Shown: positions 18,955 to 29,877 of the stretch, piece after piece | Position numbering within the stretch: position 1 is the stretch's first letter | How the letters are laid out: every line of letters starts with the position of its first letter | NCBI RefSeq assembly: GCF_002263515.1 | Contig: NZ_CP022752.1 | Span: 4,340,001 to 4,404,000, forward strand | Direction: 5' to 3' | Length of the DNA stretch: 64,000 nt | Source: Actinopolyspora erythraea | GTDB lineage: Bacteria > Actinomycetota > Actinomycetes > Mycobacteriales > Pseudonocardiaceae | Position numbers and translations under genes: made by a program | The notes under the pieces: generated by a model | What the model saw: the letters and a program-made list of their open reading frames with translations, nothing else | What the model was told of the DNA's origin: nothing | The model's database searches: none

Positions 18955-19185
18955 TCAGCTTCTCCGGTTCGCCCGGTGGGCCCGCCAACCGAGCACGCCG
19001 ATGGCGGTGCCCAGCACGAGCGAAACCACCGCGATCACCACGTGCACCCACAGGAACGCCGTCGGCGACCCGTTCGACCACGACTGCTCGTCGCCGAGGA
19101 TGTTGCGGAGGAAGGTGGGCCACAGCAACCAGGACCAAACCCCGAAGGCCAGCAGGAACAACGCCATACCACGGGTAATTCGCAC
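18955..19185 (-). CDS. Small two-helix membrane protein (SCO4848-like)
   Basis: A 76-residue protein: VRITRGMALFLLAFGVWSWL, a loop with NILGDEQSW, then a second hydrophobic helix (LWVHVVIAVVSLVLGTAIGV) and an RAHRANRRS end. It resembles small membrane proteins that recur in actinobacteria, often described only as conserved. The GTG at 19185 is preferred because the VRITRGMALF opening is the conserved one; ATG at 19167 is the alternative. Divergent from the carboxypeptidase gene. Function unknown. Confidence 0.72.
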   Translation of the reverse strand: MRITRGMALFLLAFGVWSWLLWPTFLRNILGDEQSWSNGSPTAFLWVHVVIAVVSLVLGTAIGVLGWRAHRANRRS

Positions 19186-19262
19186 GAGCCCAGTATCTAC
19201 TGTGCCCGCCGCCACAGCGCCACGGGGCACGGTCGGCGGATTCGTGTCACTCCGCCGTGGCC

Positions 19263-19268
19263 TACGCT
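19263..19268 (+). promoter_or_regulatory. Probable leaderless -10 box of the D-Ala-D-Ala carboxypeptidase gene
   Basis: TACGCT ends 7 bases before the GTG start at 19276, and no ribosome site lies between them. Confidence 0.4.
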
Positions 19269-19275
19269 GGTCCGC

Positions 19276-20553
19276 GTGTCCACAGCAGCCAACCGCGCCC
19301 CGGCCCGCATCGCCGCGGTGGTCCTCGCGACGATCCTGTCCATGGCACTGTTCGTGCCCGCGGGCACGGCGGCGACGAGCCGGACACGGCCGAACTGTCC
19401 GAACGCGGCGCTGCCACCCCCACCGGTGGACAGTTCGGAGGAGCCCGCTCCCGGGGAGCCCTCCCCCGAGCCGCTGCCCGTACCGGAGGAACCGATCGGC
19501 GGCCCCGGCATGGGACGCTGCGGCCCCGTCGTTCCGCCCGGGGCACCCGCGCCCCCGGGGCAGGTGAGCTCGGCCGCCTGGATCGTCGCGGAGCTGGGCA
19601 GCGGAAGGGTGCTGGCCGCCAAGAATCCCCACGGCAGGTACCGCCCCGCATCGGTGATCAAGATCCTGACGGCGCTCGTGGCCGTACGCGAGCTCGATCC
19701 GGCCGATACGATCACGGCCACCCGCGCCGACGCCGAGGTCGAGGGCAGCTCGGTGGGGCTCAAACCCGGCGTCACCTACACCGTCCGCCAGGTGCTGGCG
19801 GGGCTGATCCTGCAGTCCGGCAACGACGCGGCGCACGCGCTGGCGCGCGAGCTCGGGGGCACCGAGGAGACCGTGCGGCGCATGAACCGGCTCGCCTGGC
19901 GGCTGCGCGCCGAGGACACCAGGGCCGCCACCACGTCCGGACTGGACGGACCCGGTATGAGCACCTCCGCCTACGACATGGCTCTGATCCTGCGTGCCGC
20001 GCTGGATCACCCGGAGTTCGCACGGCCCGCGAGCGCGAAGCGCACCCAACTCCCCGCACCGCCCGGCCAACCACCGCTGCGCATCGCCAGTGACAGCGAC
20101 GTGATGCGCGGCTATCCCGGGGCGGTCTTCGGCAAGACCGGCTTCACCGACGACGCCCGGCACACCAGGGTGGTGGCGGCGGAGCGGAACGGACGCGAGC
20201 TGGTCGCCGTCCTGCTGCGCGGTGAGCACCGTCCGGTGGAGATGTCCGAGCAGGCGGCCGCGCTGCTCGACTACGGTTTCCGGCTGGACGGCCGACAGGT
20301 CGTCGGGGAGCTGGTGCCGCGGCGCGCCCCGGAACCGAGCACCACCCCCACCGCCACCAGTGTTCCGGTCGAGGCCGCGCAGCGGAACGCCGAGGAGGGC
20401 GAGGGCCGCTTCGGGCGGTTCGGGGTCGGTTTCCTGGTGCTGCTGGCGTTGGCCGTCGTCACGATCCTGGCCGCGCTGCGGACCCACCACGCTCGCAGGA
20501 GGATCGGCAGGTCCGCCGGGGGCCGCCACGACGATCCGGGCGAGCACGGCTGA
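19276..20553 (+). CDS. D-alanyl-D-alanine carboxypeptidase, S11 family
   Basis: Trims the terminal D-Ala of peptidoglycan stem peptides outside the membrane. The 425 residues have a signal segment (RIAAVVLATILSMALF, about 10-25), a Pro/Glu-rich linker (about 40-95), the SxxK active-site serine in ASVIKI, SGN (SxN) and FGKTG (KTG). An exit helix (about 385-405) and a basic tail follow, so the protein is anchored at both ends or at the C-terminus. The GTG at 19276 is used, with a leaderless-type -10 upstream. It is convergent with the YihY-type gene. Confidence 0.9.
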   Translation: MSTAANRAPARIAAVVLATILSMALFVPAGTAATSRTRPNCPNAALPPPPVDSSEEPAPGEPSPEPLPVPEEPIGGPGMGRCGPVVPPGAPAPPGQVSSAAWIVAELGSGRVLAAKNPHGRYRPASVIKILTALVAVRELDPADTITATRADAEVEGSSVGLKPGVTYTVRQVLAGLILQSGNDAAHALARELGGTEETVRRMNRLAWRLRAEDTRAATTSGLDGPGMSTSAYDMALILRAALDHPEFARPASAKRTQLPAPPGQPPLRIASDSDVMRGYPGAVFGKTGFTDDARHTRVVAAERNGRELVAVLLRGEHRPVEMSEQAAALLDYGFRLDGRQVVGELVPRRAPEPSTTPTATSVPVEAAQRNAEEGEGRFGRFGVGFLVLLALAVVTILAALRTHHARRRIGRSAGGRHDDPGEHG

Positions 20554-20585
20554 CGGAACCGCGCCCGCCCGCGCCGTCCCCCGCC

Positions 20586-21623
20586 TCAGCGCCGCCCGCG
20601 CACCAACCACCCGAGCAGCGTGCCGAGACCGAACACTCCGACCACCGCCCCCACTCCGCGCCGGGCGGGCACCACGGGGCGGATCACCGCCGGCGGCGGT
20701 GGCTCCACCTCCGCGACGGGTTGGTTCTCCCTGGCCGAAGCGGTCCAGGCGGTGACGAACAGCAGGAACCGGGAAGTCAGGTAGGCGAAGACGAGCAACC
20801 CCAGGATGGGCCCGAAAGCCGCCGCGGCCGGTGAGGAGCTCAGGCTGTTCAGGTACACCACACCGACCTGCTTGAGGACCTCGAATCCCACCGCCGCGAA
20901 CAGCGCGCCCCACACCGCGCTGCGCGGCGTCACGGGCCGTCTGGGGAGCCGGGCCAGCACCCACAGGAAAACGAGCCAGCTCGCCGCCAGCGACAGCAGC
21001 AGGCTCAACAGCCACAGCGCGATCCCGGCCCAGGCGCTGTCGCCGAAACCGGCCAGCCGGAACAGCATCCTGCCGACACCGCCGCCGAGCGCGCTGATCC
21101 CGAACGAGACCGCCATCGCCAGTCCGAGCCCGAACAGCGCGAGCAGGTCCGCGAAGGTGCGCCGGAGGAAGGACAGCGTGGTCGGCCCCTGGCTCCACTG
21201 GGCGGTGAGCGCCTCGCGCAGGTTGGTCATCCACCCCAGGCCGGAGTAGAGCGCTGCCAGCAACCCGATGACCCCGACGGTCCCGGCCTGTTCGATGGCC
21301 TCGTCCACGACGCCGTTGATCAGCTCGCTCAGCTGCGGACTGGGCACGGCCTCGGCGATGGCGGACTGGAGCCGCTGCAGCAGCTCGGGATCGCTGGCGA
21401 GCACAAAACCGGCCACGGCGAACACGATCATCAGCAGCGGCACGAGCGCGAGCACGCTGAAGTAGGTGATGGCCGCGGCGTAGTAGTCGCCGTAGTTGCT
21501 CTGGTAGCGACCCGCCGCGCGAACCAGCCGGTCCAACCGGGGATAACGCGCCCGGAGCAGCTCGAACCTGCCGGGGTTCGGCCGCTCGCGCGCGGTGCGT
21601 GCCGGTTGACTGCGGTCGGCCAC
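20586..21623 (-). CDS. YihY/BrkB family inner membrane protein
   Basis: A 345-residue protein of the YihY (formerly RNase BN) family. A basic N-terminus (about 1-40) is followed by YYAAAITYFSVLALVPLLMI, typical of the first helix, and then five further membrane helices (GVIGLLAALYSGLGWMTNLR; PRSAVWGALFAAVGFEVLKQ; AAFGPILGLLVFAYLTSRFL). A C-terminal cytoplasmic tail with a Pro stretch and a last hydrophobic segment VGVFGLGTLLGWLV follows. Function is not established; it is not the RNase once proposed. trpS lies upstream in the same direction, 59 bases away. Confidence 0.88.
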   Translation of the reverse strand: MADRSQPARTARERPNPGRFELLRARYPRLDRLVRAAGRYQSNYGDYYAAAITYFSVLALVPLLMIVFAVAGFVLASDPELLQRLQSAIAEAVPSPQLSELINGVVDEAIEQAGTVGVIGLLAALYSGLGWMTNLREALTAQWSQGPTTLSFLRRTFADLLALFGLGLAMAVSFGISALGGGVGRMLFRLAGFGDSAWAGIALWLLSLLLSLAASWLVFLWVLARLPRRPVTPRSAVWGALFAAVGFEVLKQVGVVYLNSLSSSPAAAAFGPILGLLVFAYLTSRFLLFVTAWTASARENQPVAEVEPPPPAVIRPVVPARRGVGAVVGVFGLGTLLGWLVRGRR

Positions 21624-21682
21624 CTGCTCACACCTCCGCCGCTCGCTCGTCAGTGGCAGCAGGCTACCCCGAAAGGATCAGT

Positions 21683-22834
<1,152 letters not shown>

Positions 22835-23080
22835 TCAGCTCCGCCGCTGGTTCTCCGGCTGTACCGGGGCCTTCTTGCGCCGCAGTGTTCCGGCGATCAT
22901 CCCGATCACCCCGAACACGACCGCTCCCACTCCCACGGGAGTGCTGAACGCGTCCAGCGGCGTGGCCTGTGCCCGTAGCTGCACCGCCCCGGTGGCCGCC
23001 TGGGCCGGGACCCCGGTGGTCAACAGCATCATCGCGAGCATCGACAGCCACGCACCTGCGCGCTCCATACGTCTACGCAC
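22835..23080 (-). CDS. Small exported or membrane protein
   Basis: An 81-residue protein: VRRRMERAGAW, a signal segment (LSMLAMMLLTTGVPAQA), a short polar stretch, one transmembrane helix (PVGVGAVVFGVIGMIAGTL) and a basic RRKKAPVQPENQRRS tail. The GTG at 23080 is chosen for the AAAGG 9 bases upstream; ATG at 23068 is possible. It lies upstream of trpS in the same direction. No known family was recognised. Confidence 0.55.
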   Translation of the reverse strand: MRRRMERAGAWLSMLAMMLLTTGVPAQAATGAVQLRAQATPLDAFSTPVGVGAVVFGVIGMIAGTLRRKKAPVQPENQRRS

Positions 23081-23397
23081 GAGCCGTGCCTTTCTGGTTG
23101 GACTTCGATCGTGGTCGCCACGTGAGCGCCGCACGTTCCGCGCCGTCACACGGAGCGAGCCTCGGCCTTCCCCGCCGAACCGCGTCCGGTACCGACAACG
23201 CTCGACCGGTCGTGCGGTGACGGCGAAGAGCGTATTGGGTGACACACGGACGGCGACAACGGGGCCGCACGGGAACCGAACGCGAAGCTGAGCACCCGCC
23301 CCGGTCCGACTCCTCGGCTCGCCCCGTGGGACGCGTCGGGCACCGAGGGGGTTGCGTACCACGGGCCCCGGTTCCGCGAACCGGGGCTGACGAGAGC
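23081..23397. other. Gap upstream of the small membrane protein
   Basis: Long antisense frames in this stretch lack a ribosome site and do not look like real genes. Only the hairpin at 23365-23387 stands out. Confidence 0.3.
23365..23387 (-). terminator. Terminator of the 170-residue protein gene
   Basis: GCCCCGGTTC, CGC, GAACCGGGGC: a perfect 10-bp stem with a 3-base loop, 11 bases past the stop of the leftward gene. Confidence 0.65.
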
Positions 23398-23910
23398 TCA
23401 AACCTTCCCGAAACCGACACCGCGCCAGGTCCAGCCACAGTCGGTGACAGCTTTTCGGAGCGGATTCTTCGTCTCCGAGGTCGAAAAGGTAGCCTGACGT
23501 TCCCAGCGTCGCTTTCCGTCCTCATCTTTCTTCAGCGCCCACACGGATTTGACGTTTTTGGCCTGTCCCCGCTCGAATTCGGCGCCGTGCACGACCTGTG
23601 GCACCCCACGAACCCAGTCGATCGTCCACTTGTGATCGGTGGATCGTATTTCTTTCCTCTCCGGATCGAATCGCATCAGGATGCTGTAGAATTCCCGCTC
23701 GCTGAATATCCTGAAGTGCTCGTACCAGTACGGGTTCATGACCCGCCACTCGCACACCAGATCGACCCCATCGGGCCGCCCGTCCCGCACCACGAAGGAG
23801 GCTTCGGGCCGGTTGACCGCCATGAGCGCCTGGTAGACCTCCTGCGAGGAACGCGGCTGGACCCCCTTCTCTGGCCGCTTGGTACCGGTGAACCAGTCGA
23901 ACAACCCCAT
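23398..23910 (-). CDS. Conserved protein of unknown function
   Basis: A 170-residue soluble protein. It begins MGLFDWFTGTKRPEKGVQ and shows a compact, aromatic, mixed alpha/beta sequence (SFVVRDGRPDGVDLVCEWRV, YWYEHFRIFSEREFYSILMR, WTIDWVRGVPQVVHGAEFER). The MGLFDWF opening is typical of small soluble actinobacterial proteins of unknown role. A strong GGAGG sits five bases before the ATG at 23910, which settles the start over GTG 23916. It is a single-gene unit with its own terminator and shows lower G+C in parts than its neighbours. Confidence 0.75.
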   Translation of the reverse strand: MGLFDWFTGTKRPEKGVQPRSSQEVYQALMAVNRPEASFVVRDGRPDGVDLVCEWRVMNPYWYEHFRIFSEREFYSILMRFDPERKEIRSTDHKWTIDWVRGVPQVVHGAEFERGQAKNVKSVWALKKDEDGKRRWERQATFSTSETKNPLRKAVTDCGWTWRGVGFGKV

Positions 23911-23983
23911 ACTCACCTCCCATCGACGACAGTCGGTTGCTCACCCTACCGAGTGAGTGCACCGCTCCGCCGGGAGATCGACG

Positions 23984-24019
23984 AAAAATCCGCCCACCCC
24001 GAGGAACGAGATGGGCGGA
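23984..24019 (-). terminator. Rho-independent terminator with T-run for the DUF5666-like gene
   Basis: Read leftward: TCCGCCCA, a 15-base loop, TGGGCGGA, then TTTTT. This is the most classical terminator in the window. Confidence 0.75.
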
Positions 24020-24023
24020 AATC

Positions 24024-24041
24024 ACGCTTCGCGCGAAGCGT
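24024..24041. repeat. 18-bp perfect palindrome
   Basis: ACGCTTCGCGCGAAGCGT has no spacer. It lies 13 bases after the stop of the leftward gene and shares the TTCGCGCGAA core seen in other gaps. Confidence 0.55.
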
Positions 24042-24053
24042 CCCCGAAAACCG

Positions 24054-24731
24054 TCAGTTGTCGGCCGAACCACCGCTGCCGGTTCCGGAACCGCCGGAAT
24101 CACCATTCCGACCGCTGTTCCCGCCCCGACCGGGAAATCCGTCGCTTCCGGTGCTGTTCCCCGAACCGTTTCCGGACTGCTGAGCACTGATCGTGGTGGC
24201 CGTCGCGTCGTTCCCCGACAACGTCGCGACGACCGTGACGGTCAGCCCCCGATCCAGCTCGTCGAGCGTGCTCCGGCCACCGTCCACGACCGTTTCGGAG
24301 TTCACGGCGTACTCACGCCGGTAGTCGTCACCGCTTCGTACCGTGACGCTCGTGTCCCCGACGGCGGTGAGCGTGCCGCGTTGCAGCCGCTTCGTGCGGT
24401 AGGTGCCCTGCTCGGTCTCGACGGTGAACTCGCCGTGCAGCGCGTCGGACAGCACCGGGGTGCTCCCCGCCCCACCCGGTTGCCCCGTTCCCCCGAACCC
24501 GCCACCGCCGCCGACCCCGGGGCCACCACCGCCGGGACCACCAGTCCGCTCGGAACCGGCCCCGGAAGTGATCGCGGTGACCGAAACGCTGCCCGCCACC
24601 CCGACCGCGAGGGCGATCGCGACCACGGCGAGCGTGCGACGCGGCCCCCACCGCGCGGGCCCCTCGGTACGACGCGGGGGTTCCGGGACCGCGTCCCGAT
24701 CCCGTCCGTCCGTCTCGGCGCTCTCGGTCAT
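24054..24731 (-). CDS. Membrane-anchored DUF5666-like protein with Gly-rich linker
   Basis: A 225-residue protein. Residues 1-37 are charged and cytoplasmic, 38-60 form one transmembrane helix (TLAVVAIALAVGVAGSVSVT), and a Gly-rich linker follows (GGPGGGGPGVGGGGGFGG). Next comes an OB-like beta domain (HGEFTVETEQGTYRTKRLQR, GTLTAVGDTSVTVRSGDDY, YAVNSETVV, LTVTVVATLSG) of the DUF5666 kind. The tail is again Gly/Ser/Asn-rich. The export orientation places the beta domain outside. It is divergent from the GT39 gene, and both contain glycine-rich tracts. The ATG at 24731 is used. Confidence 0.72.
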   Translation of the reverse strand: MTESAETDGRDRDAVPEPPRRTEGPARWGPRRTLAVVAIALAVGVAGSVSVTAITSGAGSERTGGPGGGGPGVGGGGGFGGTGQPGGAGSTPVLSDALHGEFTVETEQGTYRTKRLQRGTLTAVGDTSVTVRSGDDYRREYAVNSETVVDGGRSTLDELDRGLTVTVVATLSGNDATATTISAQQSGNGSGNSTGSDGFPGRGGNSGRNGDSGGSGTGSGGSADN

Positions 24732-24897
24732 CCGCTGCTCCCAACTCACGACGACTGGCCAGGCAACCGTGGGCCCCACCCTGCCGTGCGCGACTGGGCA
24801 CCGGCCGGGAGCGAAGTGAGAGTTCGCGGGGAACCGGATCCGAGACGGCGATACTCGGCGAACACCAAGGAAACACTCGCACTCTCGTAAGGTCGCG

Positions 24898-26973
24898 GTG
24901 CCAGGCTCGATCACGATGGACGCACTCGTGGCAGGACGGCCCCCCATTCCGCACCGGGCCGAGACACCCCGGCGATCACCGCTGCGGCGAGCGCTGCGCG
25001 GCCGACCCTCGGACCCGGCGTGGGCACGCCCGACGCTGCTGCTCCTGCTGCTGGCGGCGGCCCTGCTGTACTCACTCGGTCTGGGGGCCTCGGACTGGGC
25101 CAACGGCTTCTACTCGGCCGCCGTGCAGGCAGGCACCCTGAGCTGGCAGGCGTGGCTGTTCGGGTCCAGCGACGCGGCCAACGCGATCACCGTGGACAAA
25201 CCACCCGTCGCCCTGTGGCCGATGGTGCTCTCGGCCAGGATCTTCGGACTGAGCCCGTGGAGCGTCCTGCTGCCGCAGGCACTGGCCGGAGTGCTGACGG
25301 TGGGGCTGCTCCACGCCACCGTGCGCCGCTGCGCGGGCCCGCTCGCGGGGCTGCTGGCCGGTGCGGTGCAGCTGCTGACGCCGGTGGCGGTGCTGATGTT
25401 CCGCTTCAACAACCCGGACGCTCTGCTGGTGCTGCTGCTGGTGGCGGCCGCCTACTGCGTGGTGCGCGCCACCGAACGGGCGAGTCCGCGCTGGCTCTCG
25501 CTGGCGGGTGTCGCCGTGGGGCTCGGTTTCCTGACCAAGATGTTGCAGGCCTTCGTGGTGCTGCCGGTCTTCGCGGCCGTGTACTTCCTCGCGGCCCCCG
25601 CCCAGTGGTGGAAACGCCTCTCGCACCTGGCGACAGCGGGGCTGAGCGTGCTGGTCTCGGCCGGTTGGTACGTGGCGCTCCTCGAGTTCTGGCCCAGCTC
25701 GAACCGCCCCTACGTCGGGGGCTCGCAGCACGACAGCCTGTGGGAGCTGACCATCGGCTACAACGGCCTCGGAAGGCTGACCGGGGAGGAGACCGGTGGC
25801 CTGGGCAACACCGACTCGGACGTGGGCTGGAACCGGCTGCTGGGCCCCGAGATGGGCGACCAGATCGGCTGGCTGCTCCCGGCCGCGCTGATCCTGCTGG
25901 CCGCCGGGCTCCGGATGACCCGCCGTGCGCCGCGCACCGACGCGACCCGCGTGAACCTGCTGCTGTGGGGCGGCTGGCTGGTGCTGACCGGAGCGATCTT
26001 CAGCTACGCCAGCGGCATCATCCACTCCTACTACACCGTGGCGCTCTCCCCGGCCGTCGCCGCACTCGTCGGAATCGGCGGCACCGTGCTCTGGCGGGCC
26101 CGCGCGGACCCGAGGGCGCGGGTCACCATGGCCGGAACCGTGCTCGTCACGGTGATCAGCGGGGTGCTGTTGCTGCGGGAGAACACGGACCAGCACCAGT
26201 GGCTGGTCCCGACGGTGCTCCTCCTCGGGTTCGCGGCCGCCTGCCTGTTGCTGGTGACCAGCCGGACCTCGCGTGCCGTGACGCTCCCGGCGGCGGCCGC
26301 CACGCTGGTGGCGTGCCTGGCGCTGCCCACCTCCTACTCGGTGGCCACCGCGGCCACCCCTCACACCGGGGTGCTGCCCGCGGCGGGTTTCGGTGGTTCC
26401 GGCGGCTTCGGTGGTTCCGGCGGCTTCGGGGGCGGAGGCGCTCCCGGTGGAGGTGGCGCACCGTTCGGCAACGGCGGGTCCAACGGCCCGGCACCCGACG
26501 GCGCGGGCCCCGGCGGAGGTGGCAACGCCGCCGGACCGGGACGAGCGGGCGGCAACGGTGGCTTCGGCGGAGGCGGCGGTCCCGGTGGTGGTGGTGCGTT
26601 CGGCATCAGCACGCCGGGCGAACGGCTGCGCGAACTGCTGCTGGAGGACGCGGACTCCTACACCTGGGTGGCCGCGACCACCGGCTCCAGCAACGCCGCC
26701 GGATACCAGCTGGCCACCCGCGAACCGGTGATGGCGATCGGCGGTTTCAACGGGACCGATCCGTATCCCACCCTCGCGAGGTTCCAGGAACTGGTCGACT
26801 CCGGACGCATCCACTACTACGTCGACGCCTCGATCCTGGGCGGCGCGGGCGGCATGACCACGGGCAACGACGGCGGCGCCACCGGGACGGCGGACCGGAT
26901 CAGCCAGTGGGTCGAGTGGAACTACCCGTCGCGGACCGTCAACGGCACCACCGTCTACGACCTGAGCGAGTGA
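24898..26973 (+). CDS. GT39-type membrane glycosyltransferase with Gly-rich segment
   Basis: A 691-residue polytopic protein of the ArnT/PMT (GT39) superfamily, which transfers sugars from polyprenyl-phosphate donors outside the membrane. The first helix is followed by SDWANGFYSAAVQAG and the conserved TVDKPPVALW motif. RFNNPDALLVLLL and a run of about 11-12 helices up to residue 490 follow. A Gly-rich low-complexity stretch (about 493-570) precedes an extracytoplasmic C-terminal domain (LRELLLEDADSYTWVAATTG to YPSRTVNGTTVYDL). The GTG at 24898 has AAGG five bases upstream. The acceptor is unknown; related genes are widespread in actinomycetes. Confidence 0.88.
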   Translation: MPGSITMDALVAGRPPIPHRAETPRRSPLRRALRGRPSDPAWARPTLLLLLLAAALLYSLGLGASDWANGFYSAAVQAGTLSWQAWLFGSSDAANAITVDKPPVALWPMVLSARIFGLSPWSVLLPQALAGVLTVGLLHATVRRCAGPLAGLLAGAVQLLTPVAVLMFRFNNPDALLVLLLVAAAYCVVRATERASPRWLSLAGVAVGLGFLTKMLQAFVVLPVFAAVYFLAAPAQWWKRLSHLATAGLSVLVSAGWYVALLEFWPSSNRPYVGGSQHDSLWELTIGYNGLGRLTGEETGGLGNTDSDVGWNRLLGPEMGDQIGWLLPAALILLAAGLRMTRRAPRTDATRVNLLLWGGWLVLTGAIFSYASGIIHSYYTVALSPAVAALVGIGGTVLWRARADPRARVTMAGTVLVTVISGVLLLRENTDQHQWLVPTVLLLGFAAACLLLVTSRTSRAVTLPAAAATLVACLALPTSYSVATAATPHTGVLPAAGFGGSGGFGGSGGFGGGGAPGGGGAPFGNGGSNGPAPDGAGPGGGGNAAGPGRAGGNGGFGGGGGPGGGGAFGISTPGERLRELLLEDADSYTWVAATTGSSNAAGYQLATREPVMAIGGFNGTDPYPTLARFQELVDSGRIHYYVDASILGGAGGMTTGNDGGATGTADRISQWVEWNYPSRTVNGTTVYDLSE

Positions 26974-27056
26974 ACCCGGTGCCGAAAACGACCACTCACG
27001 AATCGCACCGCGAGGGAACCACCCCGAATGGCACCCGCCACGCCGGGGCGGTCCTC

Positions 27057-27080
27057 GCGGGACGACCCGTGAGGTCCCGC
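27057..27080. terminator. Hairpin between GT39 gene and fbiC
   Basis: GCGGGAC, ten bases, GTCCCGC, between two convergent genes. Confidence 0.45.
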
Positions 27081-27120
27081 CGGGCGGACTCCCCCGACCG
27101 GCCGAACTGGTCCGAGCGAG

Positions 27121-29706
27121 TCAGCCGTGGGCCGAGACCCCCAGCGACATCACGGGAACGAGGCCGTAATCGGTGCCGCGCTGCCGTGCTCGCCTCCCGG
27201 CATGCCGGGAGACCTCGTGCAGCTGTTCGATGGTCCGCTGCGAACCGTGCTCGGAGCCGGCCATCCTGCTGATGGTCTCCTCCATCAGGGTGCCGCCCAG
27301 GTCGTTGGCGCCACCGCGCAGCACCTCGACGGTGCCCTCGTCCCCGAGCTTGACCCAGGAGCACTGCACGTTGTCCACCCGGCCGTGCAGCGCCAACCGC
27401 GCCATCGCGTGCACGGCCCGGTTGTCCCTGCGGGTCGGACCGGGGCGTGCCAGCCCAGCGAGGTAGATGGGCGCGTTGCGGTGCACGAAGGGCAGCGCGA
27501 CGAACTCGGTGAACCCGAGGGCCCCGTTCTCCCGCGCGGTGTCCTGCACACCGGCCAGCGTGCGCAGGTGGCCCAGCCAGTGCTCGGGCGTGTCGACGTG
27601 CCCGTACATCATGGTCGAGGAGGAACGGATGCCCAGCCGGTGCGCCGTGCTGATCACGTCGATCCACTCGGACGCGGGGAGCTTGCCCTTGGTCAGCACC
27701 CACCGGACGTCGTCGTCGAGGATCTCGGCCGCCGTGCCGGGGATCGTGTCCAGCCCGGCGTCGCGCAGCTCGGTCAGCCACTCCTCGACACTCACCCCCG
27801 CCTTGGCGGCGGCGCTGACTATCTCCATCGGACTGAACGCGTGCACGTGCATGTCGGGCACCCGGTTCTTGACCGCACGCACCAGGTCCGCGTACGCGCC
27901 GACCGGCAGCCGAGGATCGATGCCGCCCTGCATGCAGACCTCGGTCGCACCGGCGCGCCGGGCCTCCTCGGCCCGGTCGGCGACGTCCTCCGGCGAGAGC
28001 CGGAAGGCGTCGGCGTCGCGCTCCCGCTGCGCGAAGGCGCAGAACCTGCACCCCACGTAGCAGACGTTGGAGAAGTTGATGTTGCGGTTGACCACGTAGG
28101 TGACGTCCTGACCGACCACATCGGCCCGCACCGCGTCCGCCAGGCGCGCCATCTCCTCCAGCGCAGCACCGTCACAGGTCAGCAGCGCCATCGCCGCCTC
28201 ACCATTGGCCGGTTCGAGCAGGGCGGCCGGGTCGTGCTCGGCCAGCCGCAGCCCCGCCGCCACGTCCGAGTCCAGGCGCTCCGGCGCCCCCGTGGCGGGC
28301 AGCCTGTCCCGCAGCTCCTCCCAGTCGCCGTAGACGCTGTCGAAGTCACCGCGGCGCTCGGTGCTGCGCCCCTCGGTGTCGATACTGCTGTTGAGGTCGG
28401 TGCGCCCGACCGATTCGAGCCCGCCGTCCGGCTCCTGCCACTCCCGGCCCTCCGGCCGCGCGTCCGGATCGGCCATCCCCTCGGAGTCGGCCAGCGCCGC
28501 GACATGGGCGGTGATCCTGGGATCGAGCCAGGCACTGCTGTCGCCCGCCAGTCCGGCGCGCACGTACTTCGGGGAGGCGGTCAACCGCTGACGCAGCTCG
28601 AAACCGGCGGCGGCGGTCTGCTCGGCCAGTTCGTCCACCTTCGGCCAGGGGTGCTCCGGGTTCACGTGGTCCGGGGTCACGGGTGAGACCCCGCCCCAGT
28701 CGTCGATACCGGCCCGCAGCAGCAGCGCGTGCTCGTCCCCCACCAGGTTCGGCGGTGCCTGCACGCTGACGCCGGAGGGCATCAGCAGCCGCGCCACGGC
28801 CACGGTGGCCGCGAGCTCGTTCAGGTCCGCGTCCGGCATGCCGCGCATGGCCGTGTCCGGCTTGGCACGGAAGTTCTGCACGATGATCTCCTGCAGGTGG
28901 CCGTACTGCCTGGCGCTGGCGCGCAGCTCCAGCAGCGAGTCGGCCCGTTCCGCCTTGGTCTCGCCGATACCGATGAGAATGCCGCTGGTGAAGGGAACTC
29001 CCACCCGCCCGGAGTCGGCCAGCACGCGGAGCCGCACCGAGGGCTCCTTGTCCGGACTGGCGTAGTGCGGATTGCCGGGCTGGCTCCACAACCGCTCCGA
29101 GGTGGTCTCCAGCATCATGCCCATGCTGGGGGACACCGGCTTCAACCTGGTCAGTTCCGACCAGCTGAGCACGCCGGGGTTGAGGTGCGGCAGCAGGCCG
29201 GTTTCCTCCAGCACCGCGATCGCGCAGGAACGCAGGTAGTCCACCGTGGAGGAGTAGCCACGCTCGTGCAGCCACTCGGCAGCGGCCGACCAGCGCTCCT
29301 CCGGCCGGTCGCCGAGGGTGAACAGCGCCTCCTTGCACCCCTCGGCCGCTCCCCGCCTGGCGATGTCGAGCACTTCCTCCTGCTCCAGGAAGGGCGCGGA
29401 GACCCGGTGCGGGACGGTGGCGAAGGTGCAGTAGTGGCACCGGTCCCGGCACAGTCGGGTCAGCGGGACGAAAACCTTGCGGCTGTAGCTGACGACGCCG
29501 AACCGTCCCTCCGCTCGCAAGTGCGCGTCACGGACTTTCCCCGCTGCTTCCAGCAGCGTTCGCAGGTCCTCACCGCGAGCGTGCAGCAACACTTCCGCCT
29601 CCGTGCTGTCCAGCGCCACCCCTTCGGTGGCCCTGCGCAGCGCACGACGCATGGCTGAGGCGTTGGGAGCTGGTTCGGGCGGCGGTACTTCGAGATCGAC
29701 CGACAC
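27121..29706 (-). CDS. fbiC: FO synthase (7,8-didemethyl-8-hydroxy-5-deazariboflavin synthase)
   Basis: Makes the deazaflavin core of cofactor F420 from tyrosine and a ribitylated pyrimidine. The 861-residue bifunctional radical-SAM protein has an N-terminal CofG module with the cluster motif CRDRCHYC (near residue 86). A C-terminal CofH module has CYVGCRFC preceded by NRNINFSNV (near residues 544-560). A hydrophilic linker of about 80 residues joins them (around 400-480). The GTG at 29706 is the start. The presence of F420 is consistent with an actinomycete. The gene stands alone, divergent from the subtilase. Confidence 0.96.
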   Translation of the reverse strand: MSVDLEVPPPEPAPNASAMRRALRRATEGVALDSTEAEVLLHARGEDLRTLLEAAGKVRDAHLRAEGRFGVVSYSRKVFVPLTRLCRDRCHYCTFATVPHRVSAPFLEQEEVLDIARRGAAEGCKEALFTLGDRPEERWSAAAEWLHERGYSSTVDYLRSCAIAVLEETGLLPHLNPGVLSWSELTRLKPVSPSMGMMLETTSERLWSQPGNPHYASPDKEPSVRLRVLADSGRVGVPFTSGILIGIGETKAERADSLLELRASARQYGHLQEIIVQNFRAKPDTAMRGMPDADLNELAATVAVARLLMPSGVSVQAPPNLVGDEHALLLRAGIDDWGGVSPVTPDHVNPEHPWPKVDELAEQTAAAGFELRQRLTASPKYVRAGLAGDSSAWLDPRITAHVAALADSEGMADPDARPEGREWQEPDGGLESVGRTDLNSSIDTEGRSTERRGDFDSVYGDWEELRDRLPATGAPERLDSDVAAGLRLAEHDPAALLEPANGEAAMALLTCDGAALEEMARLADAVRADVVGQDVTYVVNRNINFSNVCYVGCRFCAFAQRERDADAFRLSPEDVADRAEEARRAGATEVCMQGGIDPRLPVGAYADLVRAVKNRVPDMHVHAFSPMEIVSAAAKAGVSVEEWLTELRDAGLDTIPGTAAEILDDDVRWVLTKGKLPASEWIDVISTAHRLGIRSSSTMMYGHVDTPEHWLGHLRTLAGVQDTARENGALGFTEFVALPFVHRNAPIYLAGLARPGPTRRDNRAVHAMARLALHGRVDNVQCSWVKLGDEGTVEVLRGGANDLGGTLMEETISRMAGSEHGSQRTIEQLHEVSRHAGRRARQRGTDYGLVPVMSLGVSAHG

Positions 29707-29877
29707 GCCAACAACCGTAACCCCGCGGCGAGCACCGACACAGCGAAGCGAACGCGCGATGAGTCACAGCACCCACACGAAAGAACGACTGATTACTCCA
29801 TTAAGACCTATCCGCTAGCCGCTTCGGAGCGCAAACTTCCACACTCAGTGATCCTTTTTGCTCGTTCGGGAGGCTCG

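Noticed and set aside
25072..26814. A leftward open frame of about 580 codons opposite the GT39 gene
   Set aside because: Low-complexity translation, no start signal, and a clear real gene on the other strand.
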